Under the pieces are notes generated by a model. The model worked only from the letters and a program-made list of their open reading frames with translations, searched no databases and was not told where the DNA came from. Source: JAVBMP01 sp031552195 (GTDB taxonomy: Bacteria; Desulfobacterota; Desulfovibrionia; Desulfovibrionales; Desulfovibrionaceae). From it: a stretch of 64,000 bases of DNA. How positions within the stretch are numbered: the stretch's first letter is position 1; the number at the start of each line of letters is the position of its first letter. Positions 8,355-17,606 of this stretch are shown here, piece by piece. The position numbers and the translations under genes are program-made. Location of the stretch: positions 62,001 through 126,000 of the forward strand of contig JAVBMT010000010.1 in NCBI GenBank assembly GCA_031552195.1. The letters are read 5' to 3'.

Positions 8355-8734
8355 AAACGTATTTATAATTCTTCAAAGTTATCGGAAATATAAATGCCGC
8401 GCTACGGCAATAAGCAAGGCTATGAATTTTTCGCGAGGCCGGCCCGGAAAAACGTCCGGACAAGCCTTCAATTTCCAATTCTTATAAGAATAGCACGACA
8501 AAAGCGCCCTGTCATCTAAAAATATTGATTACTATTTAACAAGCCGCGGCATGAATGGCTGATTTCACAGGCCGGAAGGAAAGGCAAGCGGCGGCCTCTT
8601 TTAGCGGCATCAATTACTGGTTGCCGTAAGGAAGTTAATCTGTTAAAAGCGAACTGACTTTCGTAAATTACGTGTTTTAAAGAGAAATATGCGGTAATTG
8701 CGATTCAAGTCTATACAACTTTATTGGAGGAACA
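8355..8734. other. Divergent intergenic region between the kinase gene and acpP
   Basis: 380 AT-richer bases with no gene seen. It must contain promoters for both the leftward kinase gene and acpP, but no unambiguous promoter pair was found. The rpmF-plsX-fabH genes that often precede acpP are absent. Confidence 0.5.
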
Positions 8735-8968
8735 ATGTCTGTTGAAGCACGCGTGAAAAAAATCATTATGGACCAGCTCGGCGTTTCCGAAGCCGAAGTC
8801 AAGCCTGAAGCTTCTTTTATTGACGATCTGGGCGCGGATTCCCTTGACCTGACCGAACTGATCATGGCCATGGAAGAAGAATTCAATGTTGAAATAGCCG
8901 ACGAGGATTCTCAGAAGATGCTGAAAGTTCAAGACGCCTATAAATATATCGCTGAGCACAGCAAATAA
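8735..8968 (+). CDS. acpP: Acyl carrier protein
   Basis: A 77-residue acidic protein carrying growing acyl chains on phosphopantetheine. The attachment serine is S36 in GADSLDL. The sequence from VKKII to the YIAEHSK end is canonical. A strong ribosome site (TTGGAGG) lies just before ATG 8735. fabF follows in the same direction, the normal pairing of carrier and condensing enzyme. Confidence 0.98.
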   Translation: MSVEARVKKIIMDQLGVSEAEVKPEASFIDDLGADSLDLTELIMAMEEEFNVEIADEDSQKMLKVQDAYKYIAEHSK

Positions 8969-8993
8969 CAGCCGCTCGCAGCGCGTTTCAGGC

Positions 8994-9038
8994 TGGACCA
9001 TGCCCGCGTTGCGGACATGGTCCATAAATTGTTTATGG
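8994..9038 (+). promoter_or_regulatory. Two overlapping hairpins between acpP and fabF
   Basis: TGGACCATG (8994-9002) pairs with CATGGTCCA (9016-9024), with further pairing of CCGC/GCGG inside. CCATAAA (9022-9028) pairs with TTTATGG (9032-9038), sharing CCA with the first stem. No good T-run follows. It may shape the high acpP to fabF expression ratio by processing or attenuation; this is inference. Confidence 0.4.
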
Positions 9039-9136
9039 CTGGAGCGGCCGCCGGGAGCCTCCGGCGCTGAAGTAATGAATCGCCGCCTTTCTCCGGCATG
9101 GTGAAAACGTGGCTTATGTTTTTTCAAGGACTACGC

Positions 9137-10387
9137 ATGACCAGGAAGCGAGTTGTTATTACCGGACTTTCCGCTATTAGCCCGCTGGGCAACGACGTGC
9201 AGGCAAGCTGGACGAATCTTATAGCCGGAAAATCGGGCATAGGCCCAATTACCCTTTTTGATTGCGCCGAGTTTGACGCCCGCATCGCCGGAGAAGTCAA
9301 AGGCTTTGATCCGGAAAATTTCGGGATTCCGGCCAAGCAGGCCAAGCGCATGGACCGTTTCGTCCAGATAGGCACGGCGGCCGGCAACAGCCTTCTGCAA
9401 GACGCCGGCTACGCCATTACAGACGAAAACGCCGGGCGCATCGGGGTTTTCGTCGGGGTTGGCCTGGGCGGCCTTTCCACCATAGAGGTTTTCCACTCAC
9501 GGCTGGTTGAGGCCGGTCCTGGGAAAGTGTCTCCGTTCATGATCCCCATGCTTATTTCCAACATGGCCCCGGGGCAGATAGCCATAGCCACAGGGGCCAA
9601 GGGCCCCAACGTTGTGGCCACCAGCGCCTGCGCCTCCGGCTTGCACGCGCTCGGCTACGCCATGAGCGAAATATTGCTGGGCCGATGTGACGCCGTGATA
9701 AGCGGCGGGGTTGAAGCCACCGTTACCGGCATGGGCGTTTCCGGCTTCACCGCGCTTAAGGCCCTTTCCACCAACAACGACAACCCGGAACAGGCTTCGC
9801 GCCCCTTTGACAAGAACCGTGACGGCTTCGTCATGGGTGAAGGCGCCGGGTTCCTGCTGCTGGAATCGCTTGAGTCAGCCGAGGCCAGAGGGGCGAAAAT
9901 CTACGCGGAAGTCGTCGGTTTCGGTTCTTCCTGCGACGCCCACCATATGACCTCGCCCCGTGAAGACGGCGCGGGCATGGGCGCGGCCATGAAAAACGCC
10001 ATGGCAGACGCCGGGCTCAAGCCTGAAGACATAGGCTACATAAACGCCCACGGCACTTCAACCCATCTGAACGATCTGTGTGAAACCAGGGGCATCAAGC
10101 TCGCCTTCGGCAAGCATGCCTACAATGTTCCTGTAAGCAGCAACAAGTCGCAGGTCGGGCACCTTTTGGGCGGCGCCGGCGGAATAGAGAGCGTTTTCAG
10201 CGTAATGGCCCTGAAAGACGGCATTATTCCGGCCACGATGAATTACGCCACGCCTGACCCTGAATGTGACCTTGACTATGTTCCAAACGCTCCGCGCAAG
10301 CAGCAGGTGGAGTATGTTCTCTGCAACGACTTCGGCTTCGGCGGAACCAACGCCTCAATCATTTACAAGCGCTGGCAGGGCAGGTAA
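9137..10387 (+). CDS. fabF: Beta-ketoacyl-ACP synthase II
   Basis: Condenses malonyl-ACP with acyl-ACP in fatty-acid elongation. It is 416 residues, the family length. The catalytic Cys is C165 in TSACASG, and the two histidines are in NAHGTSTHLND and KSQVGHLLGGAGG. ATG 9137 was chosen because the protein then begins with TRKRVVITGLS as in the family and AAGGA (9126-9130) lies 6 bases upstream; in-frame starts further left add unrelated sequence. Confidence 0.97.
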   Translation: MTRKRVVITGLSAISPLGNDVQASWTNLIAGKSGIGPITLFDCAEFDARIAGEVKGFDPENFGIPAKQAKRMDRFVQIGTAAGNSLLQDAGYAITDENAGRIGVFVGVGLGGLSTIEVFHSRLVEAGPGKVSPFMIPMLISNMAPGQIAIATGAKGPNVVATSACASGLHALGYAMSEILLGRCDAVISGGVEATVTGMGVSGFTALKALSTNNDNPEQASRPFDKNRDGFVMGEGAGFLLLESLESAEARGAKIYAEVVGFGSSCDAHHMTSPREDGAGMGAAMKNAMADAGLKPEDIGYINAHGTSTHLNDLCETRGIKLAFGKHAYNVPVSSNKSQVGHLLGGAGGIESVFSVMALKDGIIPATMNYATPDPECDLDYVPNAPRKQQVEYVLCNDFGFGGTNASIIYKRWQGR

Positions 10388-10485
10388 TAAAAAAACATCC
10401 CTTTTCGGGGTGAAACAGCGGCCTTTACGGGGCGCGCGGTCCGACACATAAAGTTACAATATAACTGCCCAGGAGAAATGTTCCA

Positions 10486-11724
10486 ATGGATGAACTCTTT
10501 TTGCAAGACCAGGCGGTGGGCCGGGCGGTCATAGCGGAAATGGAGCGTCAAACCGGCAAACTCGAGCTTATCGCTTCGGAAAACTTCGTTTCCCCGGCCG
10601 TGCGCCAGGCCCAGGGAAGCGTGCTTACGCACAAATACGCCGAAGGGTACCCGGGAAAGCGTTATTACGGCGGCTGCGAATTCGTGGACGTGGTGGAAAA
10701 CCTGGCGATCGAACGCGCGATCGCGCTTTTCGGCGCGCCCGCGGTCAACGTTCAGCCCCATTCCGGCAGCCAGGCCAACATGGCGGTTTATTTTTCCTGC
10801 CTGACTCCCGGCGACAAGGTGCTGGGCATGGATCTCAGCCACGGCGGGCACCTTACCCACGGCAGCCCGGCCAACTTTTCCGGCAAGATGTTCAAATTTT
10901 CCTCTTACGGCGTAAACCGCGAAACCGGCCTGATCGACTACGACGAAGTCGAGCGCATAGCCAGAGCCGAACGGCCGCAGATGATCGTGGCCGGGGCAAG
11001 CGCCTATTCGCGCACCCTCGACTTTCCGCGCTTCCGCGCCATAGCGGACGCCGTCGGGGCCAAGCTGATGGTTGACATGGCCCACATTGCCGGGCTGGTG
11101 GCCGCCGGCGAACACCCCACCCCGGTCGGGCACGCCCATTTCGTGACCACCACAACCCACAAAACCCTGCGCGGTCCGCGCGGCGGCATGATCCTCACCG
11201 GGGACGACCTTGGCAAAAATATCAACAGCCAGATTTTTCCCGGCATTCAGGGCGGTCCGCTCATGCACGTTATCGCCGCCAAGGCGGTTTCTTTCGGCGA
11301 AGCCCTCAACCCTGACTTCAAAAAATATCAGCGGCAGGTGATCGACAACGCCGCCACCCTGGCTCAATCGCTCAAAGAACTGGGCTACAGCATCGTGTCC
11401 GGCGGAACAGACAACCACCTTATGCTCATAGACCTCAGCCAGACGGACATAACGGGCAAAGAGGCGGAACATGCCCTGGACAAGGCCGGCATTACCGTGA
11501 ATAAAAATACCGTGCCCTTTGAAACCCGTTCTCCCTTCGTCACTTCCGGAATACGCATGGGAACTCCCGCCCTGACCACGCGCGGCATGGTGGCCAAAGA
11601 CATGCGCAAGATAGCGGGCTGGATAGCGGAAGCCCTGGATTCGCGCGGCAATGAAACCCGCCTTGGGGCCATAAACCGCAAGGTGGAAAAATTCGCTTCG
11701 CGTTTTCCGCTTTTCGCCTGGTAA
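10486..11724 (+). CDS. glyA: Serine hydroxymethyltransferase
   Basis: PLP enzyme interconverting serine plus tetrahydrofolate with glycine plus methylene-tetrahydrofolate. It has 412 residues, the standard length. Seen are the substrate region KLELIASENF, YAEGYPGKRYYGG, the PLP aspartate in DMAHIAGLVA, and the Schiff-base lysine in TTTTHKTLRGPRGG. AGGAG precedes ATG 10486. It lies between fabF and the dCMP deaminase gene, an order known from Desulfovibrio. Confidence 0.98.
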   Translation: MDELFLQDQAVGRAVIAEMERQTGKLELIASENFVSPAVRQAQGSVLTHKYAEGYPGKRYYGGCEFVDVVENLAIERAIALFGAPAVNVQPHSGSQANMAVYFSCLTPGDKVLGMDLSHGGHLTHGSPANFSGKMFKFSSYGVNRETGLIDYDEVERIARAERPQMIVAGASAYSRTLDFPRFRAIADAVGAKLMVDMAHIAGLVAAGEHPTPVGHAHFVTTTTHKTLRGPRGGMILTGDDLGKNINSQIFPGIQGGPLMHVIAAKAVSFGEALNPDFKKYQRQVIDNAATLAQSLKELGYSIVSGGTDNHLMLIDLSQTDITGKEAEHALDKAGITVNKNTVPFETRSPFVTSGIRMGTPALTTRGMVAKDMRKIAGWIAEALDSRGNETRLGAINRKVEKFASRFPLFAW

Positions 11725-11746
11725 TCAGCCTTTACAACCTTGAAAA

Positions 11747-11790
11747 GTTTTTCCGCTCCGGCCGATTTTTCCCGTCTGGAGCGGAAAAAC
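11747..11790. other. 13-bp hairpin between glyA and the dCMP deaminase gene
   Basis: GTTTTTCCGCTCC (11747-11759) pairs exactly with 11778-11790 around an 18-base loop. There is no T-run on the plus strand after it, so a plain terminator is unlikely. The role is unknown. Confidence 0.45.
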
Positions 11791-11815
11791 GCAAGTTTAT
11801 GCCGATGAGGCCGTA

Positions 11816-12274
11816 ATGTCCCAGCAACGCATGCCCTGGCCGCAATATTTTATGCGCATCACTCACATGGTGGCTGAACGCTCCACCTGTCTGAGGCGTA
11901 AAGTCGGCGCGATCGCGGTCAAAGACAAGCGTATTCTCGCAACCGGGTACAACGGCGCCCCCGGCGGAATGGCTGACTGCCTTGAAGTGGGCTGTTTGCG
12001 CGAAAAAATGGGAATTCCTTCCGGTGAAAGGCATGAATTGTGCCGCGGACTTCATGCGGAGCAAAACGTCATCATTCAGGCCGCCGTGCACGGCATAGCC
12101 CTGAAGGGCGCGGAATTGTACTGCACTCACCAGCCCTGCCTTATTTGCAGCAAAATGATCATAAACTGCGGAATAAACGCCGTTTATTTCGCCAACTCCT
12201 ATCCTGACGCTATGGCTGAGGCCATGTTTGAGGAATCAGGCCTGAATTTCGCGCGCCTCGATCTGGAGGCCTGA
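11816..12274 (+). CDS. Deoxycytidylate (dCMP) deaminase family protein
   Basis: Zinc deaminase, probably dCMP to dUMP for thymidylate supply (ComEB-like). It is 152 residues, typical of the family. Zinc ligands and the proton-shuttle Glu are in LHAEQN and HQPCLICSK. An added Cys/His segment (ADCLEVGCLREK with GERHELC) matches bacterial dCMP deaminases with a second zinc. GAGG lies before ATG 11816. It sits just before ribD, itself a related deaminase, in the order seen in Desulfovibrio. Confidence 0.93.
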   Translation: MSQQRMPWPQYFMRITHMVAERSTCLRRKVGAIAVKDKRILATGYNGAPGGMADCLEVGCLREKMGIPSGERHELCRGLHAEQNVIIQAAVHGIALKGAELYCTHQPCLICSKMIINCGINAVYFANSYPDAMAEAMFEESGLNFARLDLEA

Positions 12275-12332
12275 AATTCCGGGAAAATCAGACAAGCGCT
12301 TGTGCGGCGTTAGTGGAGGCGAGGTCAAGAAT

Positions 12333-13589
12333 ATGAACGAAAGCGGTTGCGGATGCCGGCTGTCTGAAGCAGACGAGGCGGAACAGGCTCATCCTTTTTA
12401 TCCGTTCATGTTGCATGCTCTCGAACTTTCCCAGGCCGGGCGAGGCAGAACCGCCCCCAACCCCTGCGTCGGGGCCGTGCTGGTGCGGAACGGGCAAATT
12501 GTGGCCGAAGGCTGGCATCATAAATACGGCGGAGACCACGCGGAGATTGAAGCGTTGAAAGACGCGGCCTCCAAAGGCGTGAACCCGGCGGACTGCTCCA
12601 TGGCGGTAACTCTTGAGCCTTGCGCCCACCACGGGAAAACGCCGCCTTGCGTTGACGCCCTGCTTCAGGCCGGAATAAGGCACGTGGTCATAGGCTGCCC
12701 TGATCCAAATCCGGTGGCGGCGGGCGGCGCGGCAAGGCTCGCGGCCGCGGGGGTCAAGGTTGAAAGCGGCGTGGCCCTCTCGGCCTGCCGCGACAATATC
12801 TCCGACTTCCTGCACTGGCAAAATACCCCTTATCCATACACGATACTGAAACTGGCCAGCACCCTGGACGGGCGCATAGCCACGCGCACCGGCAACTCCC
12901 AGTGGATAACCAGCCCCAAAACCCGCAGCGCCGTGCATGAGTTGCGCAGCTACGCGCAGGCGGTTATCATCGGCGGAAACACTTTCTACAAGGATAACCC
13001 CAAACTGACCTTTCGGCCTGAGCTGCTTACGGACGAAGCCAAGGCCCGTTGCATGCCGGATGGCGAGGCTTCGGTCAGGCAGCCCCTGGCCGTTGTGGTC
13101 ACTTCGCGCCTGCCTATGGCCGACAGCTCTTACCATATACTGCGGGACAGGCCGGAAAAAGCCGTTTTCTGGACTACGGCCGCGACGTCCGCCAGCCCGA
13201 GGGCCAAAGCCATGCGCGAGGCCGGCGTCAAGGTTTACGGCTTGCCGTCTTATCCCAGAATAGACGCCAGCGGGCGCGGCATGCGCTCTGAACTGAACCT
13301 TGAAGACGGTTTCGCCCAGTTGCGTGAAGAATTCAACTGCCATTACGTCATTTGCGAAGGCGGCGGCAAGCTTGGAATGTCTTTGTTGCGTAAGGGGTTG
13401 GCGCAGGAGTTTCACCTGCACCTTGGCCCGAAGATTTTCGGCGACAATGAGGCCACCCCGCTTTTCGACGGCCTTAGCCCCACCCAGATAGAAGAAGCCC
13501 TCAGCCTGCGCATTGTCGGCACGCAAATCAGCGATTGCGACCTTATGATCAGGCTAAGGCCGAATCAGCCGTCAGGCGGCGGGAAATAA
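12333..13589 (+). CDS. ribD: Bifunctional pyrimidine deaminase/reductase of riboflavin synthesis
   Basis: Carries out the second and third steps from GTP to lumazine. It has 418 residues: an N-terminal deaminase with HAEIEAL and the zinc motif EPCAHHGKTPPC, then a reductase with LASTLDGRIATRTGNS and GGNTFYKDNP. ATG 12333 has GAGG (12321-12324) 8 bases upstream; an upstream TTG at 12300 is unlikely. About 30 extra residues precede the deaminase core and include a CGC. ribE starts 2 bases after its stop, so the two are translationally coupled. Confidence 0.96.
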   Translation: MNESGCGCRLSEADEAEQAHPFYPFMLHALELSQAGRGRTAPNPCVGAVLVRNGQIVAEGWHHKYGGDHAEIEALKDAASKGVNPADCSMAVTLEPCAHHGKTPPCVDALLQAGIRHVVIGCPDPNPVAAGGAARLAAAGVKVESGVALSACRDNISDFLHWQNTPYPYTILKLASTLDGRIATRTGNSQWITSPKTRSAVHELRSYAQAVIIGGNTFYKDNPKLTFRPELLTDEAKARCMPDGEASVRQPLAVVVTSRLPMADSSYHILRDRPEKAVFWTTAATSASPRAKAMREAGVKVYGLPSYPRIDASGRGMRSELNLEDGFAQLREEFNCHYVICEGGGKLGMSLLRKGLAQEFHLHLGPKIFGDNEATPLFDGLSPTQIEEALSLRIVGTQISDCDLMIRLRPNQPSGGGK

Positions 13590-13591
13590 AC

Positions 13592-14248
13592 ATGTTTACA
13601 GGGTTGGCCGCCGGAATGGGCGAAATCTCCGCATTGCGCCGCAGCGGAAGCGAAATGCGCCTGGTGGTGCGGCCGCTTTTCCGTATGGACGATATTCAGC
13701 CCGGCGAAAGCGTCGCGGTGAACGGGGCTTGCCTTACGGTTGAAACTTTTGGTTCCGGCGATTTTACCGCCTACGCTTCCGAAGAAACCGTCAGCCGCAC
13801 CAATCTGGGCGGTCTTGGCCGGGGCGGCTTGGTCAACCTCGAGCGCGCGCTCAGCCTGGGGGCGCGTTTGGGCGGGCATATAGTCAGCGGCCATGTGGAT
13901 TGCCTGGCTGAAGTCGTTTCCGTCAGCCGGGCGGGGCAGTCAACTGTTTTCCGCCTGCGCTTTCCGGAAGAATACGCCGGGCAGGTAATTCCCAAAGGAT
14001 CTATTGCGCTTGACGGAGTAAGCCTTACTATAAATAATTGCGGAACGGACTTTCTGGAAGTGAACGTCATTCCGGCCACCCTTGAAGCCACGACTTTGCG
14101 CGCCTGGAAACCGGGAGCCAAGGTGAACATGGAAACGGACGTTCTGGGCAAATACGTCCAGCGGGCGCTTTCCCTGACGGGCAAGGCGGGAGGGGCGGAG
14201 AAAGAGAGCCGCGTAAGCATGGAATTTTTGCGCGAACACGGTTTTTAG
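13592..14248 (+). CDS. ribE: Riboflavin synthase alpha chain
   Basis: Dismutates two lumazine molecules to riboflavin. It is 218 residues with the two-fold duplicated barrel: first MFTGLAAGMGEI with VNGACLTVE, second GGHIVSGHVD with LDGVSLTINN. ATG 13592 is chosen as the family N-terminus is MFTG and it follows ribD by 2 bases. The product feeds FMN/FAD synthesis together with ribBA and ribH downstream. Confidence 0.97.
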   Translation: MFTGLAAGMGEISALRRSGSEMRLVVRPLFRMDDIQPGESVAVNGACLTVETFGSGDFTAYASEETVSRTNLGGLGRGGLVNLERALSLGARLGGHIVSGHVDCLAEVVSVSRAGQSTVFRLRFPEEYAGQVIPKGSIALDGVSLTINNCGTDFLEVNVIPATLEATTLRAWKPGAKVNMETDVLGKYVQRALSLTGKAGGAEKESRVSMEFLREHGF

Positions 14249-14417
14249 AACGTTCATGTGCGAGATATCCTGACGGATGCTTAACAAGCGCCGCCTCGCC
14301 AGCGGGATAAGAGGCGCAAGGCGTGCGGCGGGCGGAATGAAGGAGCGCTTTCCGCGTTCTATCGGGCCTTGGATCCGCGGGCTGAACGCTCAAATTTTAC
14401 AATACAAGGAACATATA

Positions 14418-15638
14418 ATGCCGATATGCAAGGCGGAAGAAGCCATTGAAGAGATGCGCGCCGGGCGCATGATCATTCTTGTGGATGACGAGGACAGGGA
14501 AAATGAGGGCGACCTGACCCTGGCCGCCCAATTCGCCACCCCGGAGGCGATAAATTTCATGGCCACGCATGGCCGTGGCCTGATTTGCCTGGCTATGGCC
14601 CCGGAAATGGTGGACTCTCTGCAACTTCCGCTGATGGCGCGGCGCAACGAATCAAAATTCGGCACGAACTTCACGGTATCCATTGAAGCCAGGCAAGGCG
14701 TGACCACCGGCATTTCAGCGGCGGACAGGGCCAGAACCATTCAGGCCGCCGTTGCGGCGAACGCCCGCCCGGAAGACGTGGTCACTCCGGGGCATATTTT
14801 CCCGTTGCGCGCCCAGGCCGGCGGGGTGATGGTGCGGGCCGGCCAGACCGAAGGCGGGGTGGACCTGGCCAAGCTTGCCGGTTTGCGCCCGGCCGCCGTC
14901 ATCTGCGAAATAATGCGGGAAGACGGCGAAATGGCCCGCATGCCGGATTTGATCGAATTCGCCAAAAAACATTCGATGAAAATTTCCAGCATCAAGGATA
15001 TTATCCGTTTCCGCATGCAGTCGAACCTGCTTTCCGTGCGGCGCGAAGCGGAAGCCAAACTGCCCACGAAATTTGGCGAATTCAAGATTATAGCCTATGA
15101 AAACGACTTGCAGACCGAAACCAACGTGGCGTTGGTTTACGGAGAAATAGACCCCTCGTCCCCGGTGCTGGTGCGCGTGCACAGCGAATGCCTCACCGGA
15201 GACACCCTGGCTTCTTTGCGCTGCGATTGCGGCAGCCAGCTGCACGCGGCCATGCGGCGGGTGGCGGAAGAAGGCAGCGGGGTGGTTCTTTACATGCGGC
15301 AGGAAGGACGGGGAATTGGCCTGACCAATAAAATCAAGGCCTACGCCCTGCAAGACAACGGGCTTGACACGGTGGAGGCCAACACGCGCCTCGGCTTCAA
15401 GCCTGACCTGCGCGATTACGGAATAGGCGCACAAATATTGGTCGACCTCGGGGTGCGCGAAATGCGCCTGATGACCAATAACCCGACCAAAATCGTCGGG
15501 CTGGAAGGTTACGGTCTCAAGGTGGTGGAACGGGTTCCCCTGGAAGCCGGTTCCTGCGCTGACAACGAAGTTTATCTGCGCACCAAGCAGGAAAAAATGG
15601 GCCATATTCTGCATATAAATAACAGTGCAAAGGAGTAG
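14418..15638 (+). CDS. ribBA: Bifunctional DHBP synthase / GTP cyclohydrolase II
   Basis: Provides both riboflavin precursors. It is 406 residues. The N-terminal RibB half has DDEDRENEGDLT and HGRGLICLA. The C-terminal RibA half has the zinc motif with three cysteines in SECLTGD and CDCGSQ, then RQEGRGIGL and NPTKIVGLEGYG. Both halves look intact. ATG 14418 has AAGGA 7 bases upstream. An in-frame start at 14277 adds a basic stretch without family resemblance. No FMN riboswitch was recognised in the 169 bases upstream. Confidence 0.97.
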   Translation: MPICKAEEAIEEMRAGRMIILVDDEDRENEGDLTLAAQFATPEAINFMATHGRGLICLAMAPEMVDSLQLPLMARRNESKFGTNFTVSIEARQGVTTGISAADRARTIQAAVAANARPEDVVTPGHIFPLRAQAGGVMVRAGQTEGGVDLAKLAGLRPAAVICEIMREDGEMARMPDLIEFAKKHSMKISSIKDIIRFRMQSNLLSVRREAEAKLPTKFGEFKIIAYENDLQTETNVALVYGEIDPSSPVLVRVHSECLTGDTLASLRCDCGSQLHAAMRRVAEEGSGVVLYMRQEGRGIGLTNKIKAYALQDNGLDTVEANTRLGFKPDLRDYGIGAQILVDLGVREMRLMTNNPTKIVGLEGYGLKVVERVPLEAGSCADNEVYLRTKQEKMGHILHINNSAKE

Positions 15639-15641
15639 CGC

Positions 15642-16112
15642 ATGCTGCACATTAAAACCATAGAAGGCGAACTTAACGCCTCCGGCCTGAAAGCCGCCAT
15701 TTTGGCCACCCGTTTTAACGACTTTATTGTCGACAAGCTCATAGGCGGAGCCGCGGATTACCTTTTGCGGCACGGGGCGGAACGGGAAAATCTTACCATA
15801 GTGCGCGTGCCCGGCGCTTTTGAATTGCCGCTGGCCTGCCGCAAATTGGCCGAAACCAAGCAATATGACGTGATTGTAGCCGTCGGAGCCGTCATACGCG
15901 GGGCGACGCCGCATTTTGACTTTGTGGCGAACGAAGCCACCAAGGGCATCGCCCAGGTTTCGCTGCAAATCGGCGTTCCCATCGGCTTCGGGCTGTTGAC
16001 CACTGACAACCTCGAGCAGGCCATAGAGCGGGCCGGAAGCAAAAGCGGCAACAAGGGCGCTGAGGCCGCCGCCGCCGTGCTGGAAACCTGGCAGGTTTTC
16101 AAAAAGATATAA
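15642..16112 (+). CDS. ribH: 6,7-dimethyl-8-ribityllumazine synthase
   Basis: Joins the ribityl pyrimidine and DHBP to lumazine; forms icosahedral shells in many bacteria. It has 156 residues, the usual length. Motifs are ATRFNDFI, VPGAFELPLAC, GAVIRGATPHFDFV and GLLTTDNLEQA. AAGGAG precedes ATG 15642, which lies 3 bases after ribBA. nusB, often next in such clusters, is not present. Confidence 0.97.
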   Translation: MLHIKTIEGELNASGLKAAILATRFNDFIVDKLIGGAADYLLRHGAERENLTIVRVPGAFELPLACRKLAETKQYDVIVAVGAVIRGATPHFDFVANEATKGIAQVSLQIGVPIGFGLLTTDNLEQAIERAGSKSGNKGAEAAAAVLETWQVFKKI

Positions 16113-16198
16113 TATGTGAGCTAAGTCAAATATTTTTTGCGGAAAAATTGATATTAAGCCCGAACGGGAATTTTTTTCACGCAAAAACGCTGTGTTCA

Positions 16199-16232
16199 CG
16201 CCTGGGCGTTTCAAGTGTGAAATGCCCAGGCG
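16199..16232. other. 15-bp hairpin in the ribH-ahbC gap
   Basis: CGCCTGGGCGTTTCA (16199-16213) pairs with TGAAATGCCCAGGCG (16218-16232) with one G-U, around a 4-base loop. It lies in the 267-base spacer between the rib block and the heme cluster. It has no T-run, so a terminator is possible but not canonical. Confidence 0.4.
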
Positions 16233-16379
16233 GTTGCGCTACAAGCGGCCATAACCGGGAGGCACGGCGACGGTTAAAAAATCCAGGCTTGAACGCCGGC
16301 GATGAAACCTGTTTTGACAAGCCGTCAGCAAGGCGTTCAAACACAACCTCTCAAAGATAATTTCCTTTAAGGATAAAGC

Positions 16380-17564
16380 ATGATAGGTATTTCCAAATTA
16401 TTCTGCGGCCAGGTCGAACCCTCTGACGCTTTGCGCTACGGGCGCCATTCCGGCAAACTTCCCTCGCATCTTTTGCAGTTCTCCAAAGACAAGAAACCGG
16501 TGGTGGTCTGGAATATGACCAAGCGCTGCAACCTTAAATGCGTGCACTGTTACGCCCAGGCCACCGGAGAAGCCGGGGCCGACCCTATTTCCACAGAACA
16601 GGCCAAGGTGATGATAAACGACCTGGCGGCCTTCGGCGCTCCGGTCATGCTGTTTTCCGGCGGCGAACCCCTGGTGCGTTCCGACCTTGCCGAACTTGCC
16701 AAACACGCCACCTCCAAGGGCATGCGCGCCGTCATTTCCACCAACGGCACCCTGATAACCAAAGAGAAGGCCAAAGAGCTGAAAGAAGTGGGGCTTTCTT
16801 ATGTAGGCATTTCCCTTGACGGCGGCGAAGAAGTGCATGACATGTTTCGCGCGGTGCCGGGTTCTTACAAGAAAGCCATGCAGGGCATAGAAAACTGCAA
16901 GGCGGAGGGGCTTAAGGTGGGGTTGCGTTTCACCATAAACCGCCGCAACGCCCAGGAAGTGCCGAAACTTTTCGACCTTATCCGCGATATGGAAGTGCCG
17001 CGCATCTGTTTTTACCACCTGGTGTATTCCGGGCGAGGTTCAGACCTGATCAAGGAAGACCTGAACCATCAGGAAACCCGCGACATGGTCGACCTGATCA
17101 TGGATAAAACCCGCGCCCTGTTCGACCAGGGCTACAACAAGGAAGTTCTGACCGTGGACAACCACGCGGACGCCCCCTACCTCTGGATGCGCCTGCAAAA
17201 AGAAGACCCCAAGCGGGCGGAGCAGGTCTGGGAACTTCTGCAATACAACGCCGGCAACAGTTCCGGTCACGGTTTTTCCTGTATTTCATGGGACGGAAGC
17301 GTGCACGCCGACCAGTTCTGGCGTCAGCATACCTTCGGAAACGTGCTTGAACGCCCTTTTTCTGAAATATGGCTCGACCCGCAAATTGAATTGCTGGCCA
17401 AGCTCAAAGATAAAAAAAGCCATGTTAAGGGCCGCTGCGCCAAGTGCCGTTTCCTGCATATTTGCGGAGGCAACTTCCGGGCCAGGGCCGAGGCCTGGCA
17501 CGGAGACCCCTGGGCTGAAGACCCGGCCTGCTATCTGACGGATGAGGAAATAGCGGCCAAATAA
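16380..17564 (+). CDS. ahbC: AhbC, 12,18-didecarboxysiroheme deacetylase (radical SAM)
   Basis: Removes acetate side chains of didecarboxysiroheme to give Fe-coproporphyrin III in the alternative heme pathway of sulfate reducers. It is 394 residues. The radical-SAM cluster motif is CNLKCVHC after NMTKR, with GGEPL for SAM binding; a C-terminal SPASM-like region has cysteines in CAKCRFLHICGGN for an extra cluster. The start MIGISKLFCG matches the known Desulfovibrio protein, with AAGGA before ATG 16380. hemB and ahbD follow. Confidence 0.94.
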   Translation: MIGISKLFCGQVEPSDALRYGRHSGKLPSHLLQFSKDKKPVVVWNMTKRCNLKCVHCYAQATGEAGADPISTEQAKVMINDLAAFGAPVMLFSGGEPLVRSDLAELAKHATSKGMRAVISTNGTLITKEKAKELKEVGLSYVGISLDGGEEVHDMFRAVPGSYKKAMQGIENCKAEGLKVGLRFTINRRNAQEVPKLFDLIRDMEVPRICFYHLVYSGRGSDLIKEDLNHQETRDMVDLIMDKTRALFDQGYNKEVLTVDNHADAPYLWMRLQKEDPKRAEQVWELLQYNAGNSSGHGFSCISWDGSVHADQFWRQHTFGNVLERPFSEIWLDPQIELLAKLKDKKSHVKGRCAKCRFLHICGGNFRARAEAWHGDPWAEDPACYLTDEEIAAK

Positions 17565-17606
17565 AAGATATGAACCATATTTTATATAAACCGTAAGGAG
17601 GCCGAC

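Noticed and set aside
10363..11472. 369-codon minus-strand frame
   Set aside because: Lies antisense to glyA, has no ribosome site and resembles no protein family.
14249..14417. FMN riboswitch before ribBA
   Set aside because: The AGGGGCGGGGUGAAAUUCC-type core and its partner stems could not be found.
14715..16214. 499-codon minus-strand frame
   Set aside because: Antisense to ribBA and ribH, both complete and conserved.
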